NCBI GenBank assembly: GCA_018223365.1
Contig: JAGTTP010000001.1
Location: forward strand, 1,892,410-1,956,409
Direction of reading: 5' to 3'
DNA: 64,000 nt
Origin: Clostridiaceae bacterium Marseille-Q4145
Lineage (GTDB): Bacteria > Bacillota > Clostridia > Lachnospirales > Lachnospiraceae
The notes beneath the pieces were generated by a model, which made no database searches, had not been told where the DNA came from, and was given only the letters and a program-made list of their open reading frames with translations. Each line of letters begins with the position of its first letter. Within the stretch, counting starts at the first letter, position 1. A program made the position numbers and the translations under genes. This document shows, one piece after another, positions 49,758 through 59,166 of the stretch.

Positions 49758-51527
49758 ATGAGTTTTTATTCACAGGAGCTGGTAGAGGAAATACGCTCCA
49801 GAAATGATATTGTGGATGTGGTCAGCAGTTATGTGAAGCTGCAGAGAAAAGGCAGTAATTATGTAGGTGTCTGCCCGTTCCATAATGATCACAGCCCGTC
49901 CATGTCTGTCAATCAGCCAAGGCAGATTTACCATTGCTTCAGCTGTGGTGCAGGCGGGGATGTATTTAAATTTGTAATGGAATATGAAAATCTGACCTTT
50001 CCGGAAGCTATGAAGGTACTGGCAGACCGGGCAGGCATTGACCTGCCGGAGCAGGACAATGTAAAACGGGACCGGGAGCAGGAGGATTTAAAAAGCAAAA
50101 TTCTGGAAATGAACAAACTGGCGGCCAGCTATTATTACTATCTGCTGCGACAGCCGGAAGGAAAGCAGGGACTTGATTACCTGACCGGAAGGCAGCTTTC
50201 CAAAGAAACGATTCAGAAGTTTGGACTGGGATATTCCAGTAAGCATGGAAATGCCCTGTATAAGTATCTAAAAAGCAAAGGCTATTCCGATACCCTGTTA
50301 AAAGAGTCCGGTCTTATGCAGGTGGACGAAAAAAGGGGCATGTATGATAAGTTCTGGAACCGTGTCATGTTTCCGATTATGGATAACAGGAAGCGGGTCA
50401 TCGGATTTGGTGGCCGTGTCATGGGAGACGGAAAACCCAAGTACCTGAATTCACCGGAAACGCCAGTCTTTGACAAGAGCCGGAACCTCTACGGGCTTCA
50501 TCTGGCAAGAACAAGCCGGAAGCCTAACATCATTCTGTGCGAGGGTTATATGGACGTGATTGCCATGCATCAGGCGGGATTTAATCAGGCAGTAGCTTCG
50601 CTGGGAACTGCATTTACCCAGCAGCAGTCCACAATCCTGAAGCGGTACACAGATGAAGTGCTTCTGACCTACGACAGTGATGATGCCGGTATTAAGGCCG
50701 CTATGCGGGCTATTCCCATTTTGAAGGATGCAGGTATCCGAGCCAGAGTCATCAATATGGAGCCATACAAGGATCCGGATGAATTTATCAAGGTGTTGGG
50801 TGCCGAGGAGTTCCAGAAGCGGATTGATGAAGCAGAAAGCAGTTTCTTTTTTGAATTGCGTGTGCTTCAGAGAAATTATAATTTCCGGGAACCGGAAAGC
50901 AAAACCGCCTTTTTCCGCGAGGTGGCAAAGAAGCTGTTGGAATTTGACGCAGGAATCGAGAGAAATAATTATATAGAAGCAACCGCATCCCGTTACCATC
51001 TGACCTATGAGCAGCTGCTAAAGCTGGTGCGTCAGACAGGAGAACAGATGGGCGGTATGACAAAAGCGGCAGCCCCCAACGTTTCCCGTTCCGTAAGGAA
51101 GAAAGCGGAGGATGGCAGCCTGAAATCACAGAAACTTCTGATTACCTGGATGAGCTCGGATGAGCGTATGTTCCGGAATATTTCCAAATATGTGGAACCG
51201 GAGGAATTCACGGATCCCCTTTGCAGAAAGGTCTGCGAGCTCTTAACGGAGCAGGTGAAGAATGGGCAGCTGAATCCGGCCTCTTTGTTCCAGTATTTTA
51301 CGGAAGATGAGGAACAGCAGAAAGTCGCGGCCATGTGCAGTGATACCATACCAAAGCTCTCAGGAAAGGAAGCGGAGGAAAAAGCATTACAGGAAACAAT
51401 CCTCAGAGTAAAGCAGAACAGTATTGCCTGGCAGACAGAGCATATGGATCCCGGTGATATGGATGCCCTGCAGAAACTGATCCGCAGGCGCCGGGATATT
51501 GAGAAATTGCATATTTCTTTGGATTAA
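49758..51527 (+). CDS. dnaG: DNA primase
   Basis: A 589-aa primase. The CHC2 zinc finger has C39, H42, C60 and C63. The TOPRIM core follows (LCEGYMDVIAMHQAGFN, TYDSDDAGIKAAMRAI). The C-terminal helicase-interaction domain closes the protein. It makes RNA primers at the replication fork. The ATG at 49758 lies 8 nt behind GGAGG. Confidence 0.95.
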   Translation: MSFYSQELVEEIRSRNDIVDVVSSYVKLQRKGSNYVGVCPFHNDHSPSMSVNQPRQIYHCFSCGAGGDVFKFVMEYENLTFPEAMKVLADRAGIDLPEQDNVKRDREQEDLKSKILEMNKLAASYYYYLLRQPEGKQGLDYLTGRQLSKETIQKFGLGYSSKHGNALYKYLKSKGYSDTLLKESGLMQVDEKRGMYDKFWNRVMFPIMDNRKRVIGFGGRVMGDGKPKYLNSPETPVFDKSRNLYGLHLARTSRKPNIILCEGYMDVIAMHQAGFNQAVASLGTAFTQQQSTILKRYTDEVLLTYDSDDAGIKAAMRAIPILKDAGIRARVINMEPYKDPDEFIKVLGAEEFQKRIDEAESSFFFELRVLQRNYNFREPESKTAFFREVAKKLLEFDAGIERNNYIEATASRYHLTYEQLLKLVRQTGEQMGGMTKAAAPNVSRSVRKKAEDGSLKSQKLLITWMSSDERMFRNISKYVEPEEFTDPLCRKVCELLTEQVKNGQLNPASLFQYFTEDEEQQKVAAMCSDTIPKLSGKEAEEKALQETILRVKQNSIAWQTEHMDPGDMDALQKLIRRRRDIEKLHISLD

Positions 51528-51564
51528 GGATAAAATATGAACAATTATGGAAGGAAGAACCAAG

Positions 51565-52668
51565 ATGGACGAAAATGTAGCAAAATTCAGTGAGAAGATG
51601 AAAGAGCTGCTGGCACTTGCCAAGAAAAAGAAAAATGTACTGGAGTATCAGGAAATCAGCGACTTTTTCAGCGACATGGAGCTGGATGCTGAACAGTTTG
51701 ATAAGATTCTGGAATTTCTGGAGCATAACAATGTAGATGTGCTTCGGATTACTGACGATGATGATGACAGTAACATCATCTTAAGTGATGAAGATGAAGT
51801 TGATATGGAGCAGATTGACCTGTCTGTTCCGGATGGTGTCAGCATCGAGGATCCGGTCCGTATGTACTTAAAAGAGATCGGTAAAGTTCCGCTGTTAAGC
51901 GCAGAGGAAGAGATTGAACTGGCAAAGAGAATGGAAGAAGGAGATGAAGATGCCAAGAAACGTCTGGCAGAGGCGAACCTTCGTCTGGTAGTCAGCATAG
52001 CAAAACGTTATGTAGGCCGCGGTATGCTGTTCCTGGATCTGATTCAGGAAGGCAACTTAGGTCTTATTAAAGCAGTTGAAAAATTCGACTATCGCAAGGG
52101 CTATAAATTCAGTACCTATGCAACCTGGTGGATCCGTCAGGCTATCACCAGAGCCATTGCAGATCAGGCGAGAACCATCCGTATCCCGGTGCATATGGTA
52201 GAGACCATCAACAAGCTGATCCGTGTATCCCGTCAGCTTCTGCAGGAGCTGGGAAGAGAGCCGCAGCCGGAGGAGATCGCAGCAGAGATGAACATGCCGG
52301 TAGAGCGTGTGCGTGAGATTCTGAAGATTTCCCAGGAGCCGGTATCTCTGGAAACTCCGATTGGCGAGGAGGAAGACAGCCACTTAGGAGACTTCATTCA
52401 GGATGATAACGTGCCGGTGCCTGCAGAGGCAGCCGCATTTACTCTGTTAAAAGAGCAGCTGGTAGAGGTACTTGGTACTTTGACCGAGAGAGAACAGAAA
52501 GTGCTCCGTCTTCGTTTTGGACTGGATGACGGCCGTGCGCGTACACTGGAAGAGGTTGGTAAGGAATTCAACGTTACCCGTGAGCGTATCCGCCAGATCG
52601 AGGCAAAAGCATTAAGAAAGCTTCGTCATCCGAGCCGCAGCCGCAAGCTGAAGGATTTCCTGGAGTAA
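51565..52668 (+). CDS. rpoD: Primary sigma factor SigA
   Basis: A 367-aa housekeeping sigma factor. Region 1.1 is N-terminal, region 1.2 reads EDPVRMYLKEIGKVPLLSAE, region 2 reads GMLFLDLIQEGNLGLIKAVE and FSTYATWWIRQAITRA, region 4 reads TLEEVGKEFNVTRERIRQIE. It directs most transcription, including the TTGACA/TATAAT promoters in this window. I chose the ATG at 51565 behind GGAAGGA, not the earlier in-frame ATG at 51547. Confidence 0.97.
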   Translation: MDENVAKFSEKMKELLALAKKKKNVLEYQEISDFFSDMELDAEQFDKILEFLEHNNVDVLRITDDDDDSNIILSDEDEVDMEQIDLSVPDGVSIEDPVRMYLKEIGKVPLLSAEEEIELAKRMEEGDEDAKKRLAEANLRLVVSIAKRYVGRGMLFLDLIQEGNLGLIKAVEKFDYRKGYKFSTYATWWIRQAITRAIADQARTIRIPVHMVETINKLIRVSRQLLQELGREPQPEEIAAEMNMPVERVREILKISQEPVSLETPIGEEEDSHLGDFIQDDNVPVPAEAAAFTLLKEQLVEVLGTLTEREQKVLRLRFGLDDGRARTLEEVGKEFNVTRERIRQIEAKALRKLRHPSRSRKLKDFLE

Positions 52669-52677
52669 GAGTGATCT

Positions 52678-53406
52678 ATGCAGTTATCAAAGAGAATGGA
52701 CAGGCTGGCCTCTATGGTTACGGAGGGCAGCTCACTGGCAGATGTGGGAACGGATCATGGATATATTCCGATTGCTCTGGTACAGACAGGGAAAGTTTCG
52801 CGTGCCATTGCCATGGATATTAATAAAGGACCGCTGGAGCGCGCTGCGTTACATATCAGGGAACAGCAACTGGAAGACAGGATTACCACACGACTTTCTG
52901 ACGGAATGACAGCTCTGAAAGAAGGAGAGGCAGATACAGTACTCATTGCCGGAATGGGAGGAGCGCTGACAGTGCATATCCTGGAAGGCGGCGCTCATTG
53001 CCTTGCATCGGTAAAAGAGCTGATTCTTCAGCCCCAGTCCGAGATCTGGCTGGTGAGGGAATGGCTCTGTGAACATGGCTATAAAATCACGGATGAAGAT
53101 ATTGTACTGGATGAGGGAAAATATTATCCTATGATGCGTGTTGAGCATGGTTCCATGAAGCTTCCGGCAAGAGGTGAACTGGAATATGGAAATCCCGCTT
53201 TGCAGCGTTCCATCGGTGTATGGAGTGCATATCTTCGTGCAGAGCAGGGGAAAACAGACGTGATTTTAAAAACTCTTGTGGATAACGGTCAGGAAAAATC
53301 CGATCGCTATGTGGAACTTCTGGATAAAAGAAGCCGGATGGTGGATATGTTAAACAGAATTCCAGCCGGATGTGGACAGGAGATGAAAGAATATGAAATG
53401 CAGTGA
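52678..53406 (+). CDS. trmK: tRNA (adenine-22-N1) methyltransferase
   Basis: A 242-aa TrmK-type SAM methyltransferase with motif I LADVGTDHGYIPIAL and AGMGGALTVHILE. It methylates A22 in bacterial tRNAs. A helical C-terminal domain follows the Rossmann domain. The order rpoD-trmK-nif3 is conserved in Firmicutes. Its last 14 bp overlap the next gene. Confidence 0.9.
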   Translation: MQLSKRMDRLASMVTEGSSLADVGTDHGYIPIALVQTGKVSRAIAMDINKGPLERAALHIREQQLEDRITTRLSDGMTALKEGEADTVLIAGMGGALTVHILEGGAHCLASVKELILQPQSEIWLVREWLCEHGYKITDEDIVLDEGKYYPMMRVEHGSMKLPARGELEYGNPALQRSIGVWSAYLRAEQGKTDVILKTLVDNGQEKSDRYVELLDKRSRMVDMLNRIPAGCGQEMKEYEMQ

Positions 53407-54163
53407 GATTATAACGCTTCTGGAGCAGGAATATGGAAAAGAATATGCCTGTGACTGGGACAATGTGGGACTGCTGGCAGGACGCCGGGATAAAGAGGTA
53501 AAGAAAATTCTGCTGGCACTGGATGCCACGGATGAAGTGGTAGAGCAGGCGGCAGAAGGTGCTTATGATATGCTCATTACCCATCATCCTATGATTTTCG
53601 GGGCGATTAAAAGGGTAACGGATGAAGATATGGTGGGAAGACGGCTTTTAAGTCTGATCCGAAGTGATATTTCCTACTATGCCATGCATACAAATTATGA
53701 TACGAGAGGCATGGCAGATCTGACTGCCCGGTTATTGAACCTGCAGGAATGTACGGTTCTGGAAGAAGTAAAGGATGGCGAAGGCATTGGCCGGGTCGGC
53801 GTCCTTCCGGAAAAAATGACTCTGCGGGAATGTGCAGAGCTGGTGAAACGGGCCTATGATATTCCCAATGTGAAGATTTTTGGAAATCTGGATCAGAAGG
53901 TGCATCTGGCGGCGCTCTGCCCAGGTGCAGGAAAGAGTACCATGCACAATGCACTGCAGTTTGGTTGTGACGTGTATATTACAGGAGATATTGACCACCA
54001 TACGGGGATTGATGCCGTCGACCAGGGACTCTGCATTATTGATGCGGGTCATTATGGAATCGAGCATGTATTTACCGAAGACGTAAAAGCGTATCTGGAG
54101 AAAGTGCTGACGGGAGTGCATATGGACTGTGTGCCGGTGAAACATCCGTTTGCAGTGATCTGA
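53393..54163 (+). CDS. Nif3-like dinuclear metal-centre protein
   Basis: A 256-aa Nif3/YqfO protein. Metal ligands are in ITHHPMIFGAI near the N-terminus, and in GDIDHHTGIDA and DAGHYGIEHV near the C-terminus. The family has been called GTP cyclohydrolase 1 type 2, but its true substrate is unsettled. It lacks the PII-like insertion present in longer homologues. Co-translated with trmK. Confidence 0.88.
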   Translation: MKCSEIITLLEQEYGKEYACDWDNVGLLAGRRDKEVKKILLALDATDEVVEQAAEGAYDMLITHHPMIFGAIKRVTDEDMVGRRLLSLIRSDISYYAMHTNYDTRGMADLTARLLNLQECTVLEEVKDGEGIGRVGVLPEKMTLRECAELVKRAYDIPNVKIFGNLDQKVHLAALCPGAGKSTMHNALQFGCDVYITGDIDHHTGIDAVDQGLCIIDAGHYGIEHVFTEDVKAYLEKVLTGVHMDCVPVKHPFAVI

Positions 54164-54207
54164 AGACGTGAAGTAAGTCATATAAGACGGAGAGGGGTGT
54201 GCCGTAT

Positions 54208-55860
54208 ATGAGACAGATTACCGTAGAAGGGCAGACTTTAAATATAAAGGATGGAACCACCTACCTGGAGTTGGCGAAAAATTTTCAGAAGAAATATGAT
54301 CATGATATTGTATTGGTTCTGGAAAATAATAAAATGCGGGAGCTGTTCCGGAAAGTAAAGGACGGAGCAGCTGTTACATTTCTGACAACAGGACAGATCG
54401 ATGGATATAATACATATAGAAGAAGCGCAACGCTACTGCTTTTGAAAGCAATTTATGATGTGGAAGGCATGGATGCGGTCCGCGGCATGAAAGTGGAGTT
54501 TTCTGCCGGTGAAGGCTATTATGTAAGCAGCAGAAAGATGCCGGTCAATGAGGAGACCTTAGCAAGGATCGAGAACCGGATGAAAGAGCTGGTGGGTCAG
54601 AATCTGCCCATTGAGAAACGCAGCATTCCGGTGGAAGAAGCCATTGAACATTTCACCAGACATGGAATGACTGATAAAGCAAGATTGTTCCGTTTTCGCA
54701 GAAGCTCCAGTGTCAATGTCTATCTTCTGGATGGCTTTGAAGACTATTATTATGGATATATGGTACCCAGTACCGGGTATTTGAAATATTTTAAACTGAT
54801 ACCCTATGATGAGGGATTTGTGTTGGAGTTTCCCCCGCGAAAGACACCGGAGACCTTTGGACCCTTCCGTGAGCAGCCGAAAGTATTCCAGACATTAAAG
54901 AACTCAACAAAATGGGGAGAAATTCTGAATGTGGGAACCGTAGGTGCGCTGAATGAACAGATTTCGGAAGGAAATGTAGGAAATATCATTCTGGCTCAGG
55001 AAGCAATTATGGAAAAAGGTCTGGGAGATATTGCGGCGGAGATCGCATCCAGACCGGATAAAAAGCTGATTATGATTGCCGGACCTTCTTCCTCCGGTAA
55101 GACCACATTTTCCCACAGACTTTCCATTCAGCTTATGGCTCATGGATTAAAACCGCATCCGATCGCGGTGGATAATTATTTTGTGGAGCGGGTGAATACG
55201 CCGAAGGATGAGAACGGACAATATAATTTCGAATGTCTGGAAGCCATGGACATTGAACTGTTCAATCAGCAGATGAGTGCTCTCCTTCGCGGGGAAAAAG
55301 TATTCATGCCGACATTTAATTTTATTACCGGTATGAAGGAATATAAGGGGAACAGTCTGAAGCTTGGTCCGGAAGATGTGTTGGTCATCGAAGGAATTCA
55401 CTGTCTTAATGATGCCCTTTCCTATTCCCTTCCGGCAGAAAATAAGTTCAAGATCTACGTGAGCGCTTTGACACAGATGAATATTGATGAACACAACCGG
55501 ATTCCGACCACGGACGGCCGTCTGATCCGTCGTATGGTGAGAGACGCCAGAACTCGCGGGGCAAGTGCGCAGAAGACTATTTCCATGTGGCCTTCCGTCC
55601 GCCGCGGTGAAGATGAGAACATCTTCCCCTATCAGGAATCTGCGGATGTAGTATTCAATTCCGCACTGATCTATGAACTGGCAGTATTAAAACAGTATGC
55701 AGAACCGCTGCTTTTCGGCATCCGACCGGAAGACCCGGAATATCTGGAAGCAAAACGGCTGCTCAAATTCCTCAACTATTTCCAGGGAATTGACAGTAAC
55801 CTGATTCCGGGAAATTCCATATTACGAGAATTTATCGGGGGAAGTTTCTTCCCGGTATAA
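54208..55860 (+). CDS. TGS-uridine kinase-like nucleoside kinase
   Basis: A 550-aa protein in two parts. The N-terminal ~200 residues resemble the TGS and second additional domains of threonyl-tRNA synthetase (VEGQTLNIKDGTTYLELAKN). The C-terminal part is a uridine-kinase-type P-loop kinase with Walker A AGPSSSGKTT and HPIAVDNYFV. The fusion is common in clostridia; its substrate is not established. I chose the ATG at 54208, with AGAGGGG about 10 nt upstream; a GTG at 54199 is too close to the SD. Confidence 0.82.
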   Translation: MRQITVEGQTLNIKDGTTYLELAKNFQKKYDHDIVLVLENNKMRELFRKVKDGAAVTFLTTGQIDGYNTYRRSATLLLLKAIYDVEGMDAVRGMKVEFSAGEGYYVSSRKMPVNEETLARIENRMKELVGQNLPIEKRSIPVEEAIEHFTRHGMTDKARLFRFRRSSSVNVYLLDGFEDYYYGYMVPSTGYLKYFKLIPYDEGFVLEFPPRKTPETFGPFREQPKVFQTLKNSTKWGEILNVGTVGALNEQISEGNVGNIILAQEAIMEKGLGDIAAEIASRPDKKLIMIAGPSSSGKTTFSHRLSIQLMAHGLKPHPIAVDNYFVERVNTPKDENGQYNFECLEAMDIELFNQQMSALLRGEKVFMPTFNFITGMKEYKGNSLKLGPEDVLVIEGIHCLNDALSYSLPAENKFKIYVSALTQMNIDEHNRIPTTDGRLIRRMVRDARTRGASAQKTISMWPSVRRGEDENIFPYQESADVVFNSALIYELAVLKQYAEPLLFGIRPEDPEYLEAKRLLKFLNYFQGIDSNLIPGNSILREFIGGSFFPV

Positions 55861-55861
55861 A

Positions 55862-55914
55862 ATACAGGGGGAGAGCGGATTGGGCTCGTAGGAGCATCCG
55901 CTCTCCCTGTATGA
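55862..55914 (+). terminator. Long hairpin after the kinase gene
   Basis: ATACAGGG-GAGAGCGGAT pairs with ATCCGCTCTCCCTGTAT, a 17-bp stem with one bulge. There is no T-run. It would hide an ATG at 55911 and so supports the later start of the next gene. Confidence 0.6.
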
Positions 55915-55937
55915 TTATAGAAAGTGATTACATAATA

Positions 55938-56561
55938 ATGAAAGAACTGATCAAAAAACGACATCTCATTCCGATTGCGGTCTGGTTTGTTATTTACATG
56001 GGATTATTTGGATTTCTGGAGATCGTACCGCCGAAGGATGTGCATCTGATCCATTGTGCGCTGGATGACAGAATTCCTAATATGGCAGTCTTTATTTATC
56101 CATATGTGAGCTGGTTTCCGTACATCGTAGTGTGTGCAGCACTGGCAATTAAAAATCTGGATGACAGACAATTTAAAAAAGCGGTTCTGGTTCTGACCAC
56201 GGGGATGAATATTTTCCTGTTTATCTCCTATGTGTGGCCTACAGGACTTGATTTTCGCGAGAGCATTGTCTATGATCTTCATACCTTGAGTGGAAATCTG
56301 CTGAAGTTCGTACAGACCGTGGATACGCCGAAAAGTGTATTTCCAAGCATGCATGTTTATGTGACGCTGGTGCTTCAGTATACGCTGGAAATGCAGAAAA
56401 AACTGGTTCCTGCGTGGGAAATATGGGTTGGCCGGGTGCTGGCGGTATTGATTGTACTGTCCACCATGTTTACCAAACAGCATTCCGCAGTGGATGTGAC
56501 TGCTGCAATCGTTATGTTCGCAGTGCTGGCACTGGCGGCAGAGAAAATTGTGAAGAAATAA
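55938..56561 (+). CDS. PAP2 superfamily membrane phosphatase-like protein
   Basis: A 207-aa membrane protein with about five helices and PAP2-type motifs SVFPSMHVYVTL and TKQHSAVDVTAA. Family members dephosphorylate lipid phosphates such as undecaprenyl pyrophosphate or phosphatidic acid. The first motif (KxxxxxxRP) is weak, so activity is uncertain. The start could also be the ATG at 55911, which lies in a hairpin; neither has a strong SD. Confidence 0.75.
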   Translation: MKELIKKRHLIPIAVWFVIYMGLFGFLEIVPPKDVHLIHCALDDRIPNMAVFIYPYVSWFPYIVVCAALAIKNLDDRQFKKAVLVLTTGMNIFLFISYVWPTGLDFRESIVYDLHTLSGNLLKFVQTVDTPKSVFPSMHVYVTLVLQYTLEMQKKLVPAWEIWVGRVLAVLIVLSTMFTKQHSAVDVTAAIVMFAVLALAAEKIVKK

Positions 56562-56655
56562 ACTTCCTTTTGCTGGCATGTAAAGATTCTTGGCGTGACA
56601 ACTTTCCGCCAACAAGGTATGATAAAGCTACCAGAACAGGGAAGGGGAGTGGCAT

Positions 56656-57396
56656 ATGGGTCGAATCGGGAAGAATATCAAAAAGGCGCGTTCGGAAAAA
56701 GGGTATACCCAGGAACAGCTGGCACAGAAATTAAGTGTGACGCGAAATACGATTTCTAATTATGAGACAGGACATTCCAATCCGGATATTGAGATGCTTC
56801 GGATGCTGGCAGAAGCACTGGAAACAGATCCCAATACACTGATCTACGGTGAGAAGAAAAACCAGTCAGTGGATCAGATCTGGAGAAAAGAGATTTTAAA
56901 AAGAATTGCATGGCTTGTAATTGCAGGACTGATCATGATGGTATCTTCCTATCTCATTAAATATGGAAATGAAATAGCAAAAGATACATTTAGGGTTCCA
57001 GTTTGGGTGTACTGGTTGATTCTGGCAGCATGTCCATTGGCGTTTATTATAATTGGCACTCAGCTTATGGCATTAGCCTGGCGTGCATGTGGAAAAACAA
57101 TCGCGGATCAACAATGGACAAAGGTTGTGTTCTGGATTCTGATTGCGGCAATCATCCTTTGGATAGCTGCTGTTACCGTAGACTGCATACGGTATGAATA
57201 TGCACGGTGGCTATATAAAGAGGCAGTAAAAAATCTCAGCGAAGATGAATCTTTGATGTTCAGTTTTACTTCTCGCATTTGGGGGATCGGATTTCATATT
57301 TATGTATTTTACAAATGGCTGTGGGTTCTTGGCTGGGGTGCCTGCGGAATGGCGCTGGCAATCCTGTGGCCTGAGAAAAAACAGCAGACACTGTAA
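56656..57396 (+). CDS. XRE family regulator with C-terminal membrane domain
   Basis: A 246-aa protein. Residues 1-65 are a helix-turn-helix (YTQEQLAQKLSVTRNTISNY). It is followed by about four membrane helices (IAWLVIAGLIMMVSSYLI, WVYWLILAACPLAFIIIG, VVFWILIAAIILWIAAVTV, and one near the C-terminus). Membrane-tethered XRE proteins of this kind are common in clostridia and have no known signal. GGGGAG lies before the ATG. Confidence 0.8.
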   Translation: MGRIGKNIKKARSEKGYTQEQLAQKLSVTRNTISNYETGHSNPDIEMLRMLAEALETDPNTLIYGEKKNQSVDQIWRKEILKRIAWLVIAGLIMMVSSYLIKYGNEIAKDTFRVPVWVYWLILAACPLAFIIIGTQLMALAWRACGKTIADQQWTKVVFWILIAAIILWIAAVTVDCIRYEYARWLYKEAVKNLSEDESLMFSFTSRIWGIGFHIYVFYKWLWVLGWGACGMALAILWPEKKQQTL

Positions 57397-57412
57397 AAAT
57401 TACAATTCCCCA

Positions 57413-57441
57413 TAGACAATCGTTTAAAATTACGCTACAAT
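57413..57441 (+). promoter_or_regulatory. Promoter of rnpB
   Basis: TAGACA (57413-57418), 17-bp spacer, TACAAT (57436-57441), with the expected start close to 57449. Confidence 0.7.
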
Positions 57442-57449
57442 AGAACATA

Positions 57450-57782
57450 CGGCAAGTAAGACAGACAATCGCGGCTGATTTTATCAGGTGAGGAAAGTCC
57501 GGGCTTCACAGGGCAGGATGCCGGATAACGTCCGGTGGAGGTGACTCCAAGGCCAGTGCAACAGAGATATACCGCCAGCACCGCAAGGAGCTGGTAAGGG
57601 TGGAAAGGCAGTGTAAGAGACTACCGCCCGACTGGTAACAGGCGGGGCACATGTAAACCCCATCCGAAGCAAGACCAAGCAGAAGCATATGGTGGCCCGC
57701 CAGCTTCAGGTAGGTTGCTTGAACGTGCCGGTAACGGTACGTCTAGATAGATGATTGTCCAACGACATAACCCGGCTTATCG
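57450..57782 (+). ncRNA. rnpB: RNase P RNA
   Basis: The catalytic RNA of RNase P, which trims the 5' leader of tRNA precursors. Conserved blocks are visible: GAGGAAAGTCCGGGC near 57489, ACAGAGATATACCGCC, and AGATAGATGATTGTCC near the 3' end. GACAATC at 57464 pairs with GATTGTC at 57753, closing the molecule. The layout is that of the ancestral type A form. Ends are approximate. Confidence 0.96.
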
Positions 57783-57814
57783 TTTTGCTTGCTGTAAAAA
57801 TAAGATTGATAAAG

Positions 57815-57857
57815 ACGCAGGGCGGCTTCTACAAAAGGAAGTTCCCTGCGTTTTTTA
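57815..57857 (+). terminator. Terminator downstream of rnpB
   Basis: ACGCAGGG (57815-57822) pairs with CCCTGCGT (57844-57851) and a T-run follows. It lies about 30 bp past the mature RNA. Confidence 0.9.
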
Positions 57858-57879
57858 TATCAGGAGAGGAAGAATATCC

Positions 57880-58401
57880 ATGGTACGATTACGTCCATAT
57901 AAGAAATGTGATGCGGCCACGATTGTGGGATGGCTTAGCGATGAAGCCGGATTCTGGAAATGGTGTGCTGGAAGATATGATCACTATCCGATTACAGCAG
58001 AGGATATGAATGCTTTTTACAACCAGTTTGAACAGAATCCCCGCCATTTTCAGATGACGATGCTGGATGGAACAGAAGTAAAGGGGCATCTCATCATGCA
58101 GTTCCTCGATGAGGAGATGAAAGACCTGAAATTTGGCTGTATTATCGTGGATTCTGCAGTCCGTGGAAAAGGGTATGGTTACCGGATGCTGGCACAGGCA
58201 CTTGATTATGCATTTGGAATTCTGAAAGTGGATCGGGTATCACTGGGTGTCTTTGAAAATAATCCGGCGGCAAGGCGGTGCTATGAGAGACTGGGACTTA
58301 CTGCAACCGGAAAATATGAAGTGTATCATCTGATGGGAGAGGACTGGAACTTTCATGAGATGGAAATCAGCAGAGAAAAGTGGACAGGGGGAGAACAGTG
58401 A
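57880..58401 (+). CDS. GNAT family N-acetyltransferase
   Basis: A 173-aa GNAT acetyltransferase with the acetyl-CoA loop VRGKGYGYRMLAQALDYAF and the terminal pattern NPAARRCYERLGLTATG. RimJ/RimL-like proteins acetylate N-termini or small molecules; the substrate is unknown. I chose the ATG at 57880 behind AGGAGAGG; the frame further upstream runs through the terminator and rnpB. It overlaps exoA by 1 bp (TGATG). Confidence 0.87.
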   Translation: MVRLRPYKKCDAATIVGWLSDEAGFWKWCAGRYDHYPITAEDMNAFYNQFEQNPRHFQMTMLDGTEVKGHLIMQFLDEEMKDLKFGCIIVDSAVRGKGYGYRMLAQALDYAFGILKVDRVSLGVFENNPAARRCYERLGLTATGKYEVYHLMGEDWNFHEMEISREKWTGGEQ

Positions 58402-59162
58402 TGACAAAATTATATTCCTGGAATGTAAATGGCCTGCGTGCCTGTATGGAAAAAGGTTTTCGGGAGTTTTTAGAGAGGGAACAGCCGGATGTGCTGTGCC
58501 TGCAGGAAACCAAGATGCAGCCGCATCAGGCAGAGTTTGAGTTTCCGGGCTATGAGATCTACTGGAACAGTGCAGTAAAAAAAGGATATTCCGGAACAGC
58601 AGTGCTTACAAAAGAAAAGCCGGTAAGTGTCTCCTATGACCTTGGATTTGAAGACAGGCATAACACGGAAGGACGTGCCATTACAGTAGAGTACCCGGAT
58701 TATTATCTGGTGTGTGTCTATGTTCCAAATGCCCAGGACGGATTAAAGAGAATTGACTACCGGATGGAATGGGAAGATGATTTCCGCGCCTACGTGGGTG
58801 GCCTGAAAGAAAAGAAGCCGGTCATCATTACCGGTGACATGAACGTGGCAAAGGAAGAGATCGATCTGAAAAACCCCAAGAGTAATCGTGGAAATGCAGG
58901 ATTTTCCGATCAGGAGCGGGATAAAATGAGGGAGCTTCTGGCATCCGGTTTTGTGGATTCTTTCCGCTATCTCTATCCGGATCTGAAAGATGCCTACAGC
59001 TGGTGGTCTTACCGTTTTAAGGCAAGAGAGCGGAACGCAGGCTGGCGGATTGACTATTTTTTAGTATCTGAGGGAATGGAAGAAAGAATCGAAGACAGCA
59101 AAATTCTTTCCGAGCAACTAGGCAGTGACCATTGTCCGGTGGAACTGATTTTAAAATCATAA
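58401..59162 (+). CDS. exoA: Exodeoxyribonuclease III / AP endonuclease
   Basis: A 253-aa ExoIII-type nuclease that cuts at abasic sites in base-excision repair. Motifs are WNVNGLRA, LQETKMQ, YVPNAQDG, TGDMNVA, WWSYRFKAR and the closing GSDHCP. AGGGGGAG precedes the ATG. It is followed by dinB, so the two genes form a small DNA-damage pair. Confidence 0.95.
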   Translation: MTKLYSWNVNGLRACMEKGFREFLEREQPDVLCLQETKMQPHQAEFEFPGYEIYWNSAVKKGYSGTAVLTKEKPVSVSYDLGFEDRHNTEGRAITVEYPDYYLVCVYVPNAQDGLKRIDYRMEWEDDFRAYVGGLKEKKPVIITGDMNVAKEEIDLKNPKSNRGNAGFSDQERDKMRELLASGFVDSFRYLYPDLKDAYSWWSYRFKARERNAGWRIDYFLVSEGMEERIEDSKILSEQLGSDHCPVELILKS

Positions 59163-59166
59163 AGCA

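Noticed and set aside
57484..57688. Two short minus-strand frames within 57484-57688
   Set aside because: They lie entirely inside the RNase P RNA.
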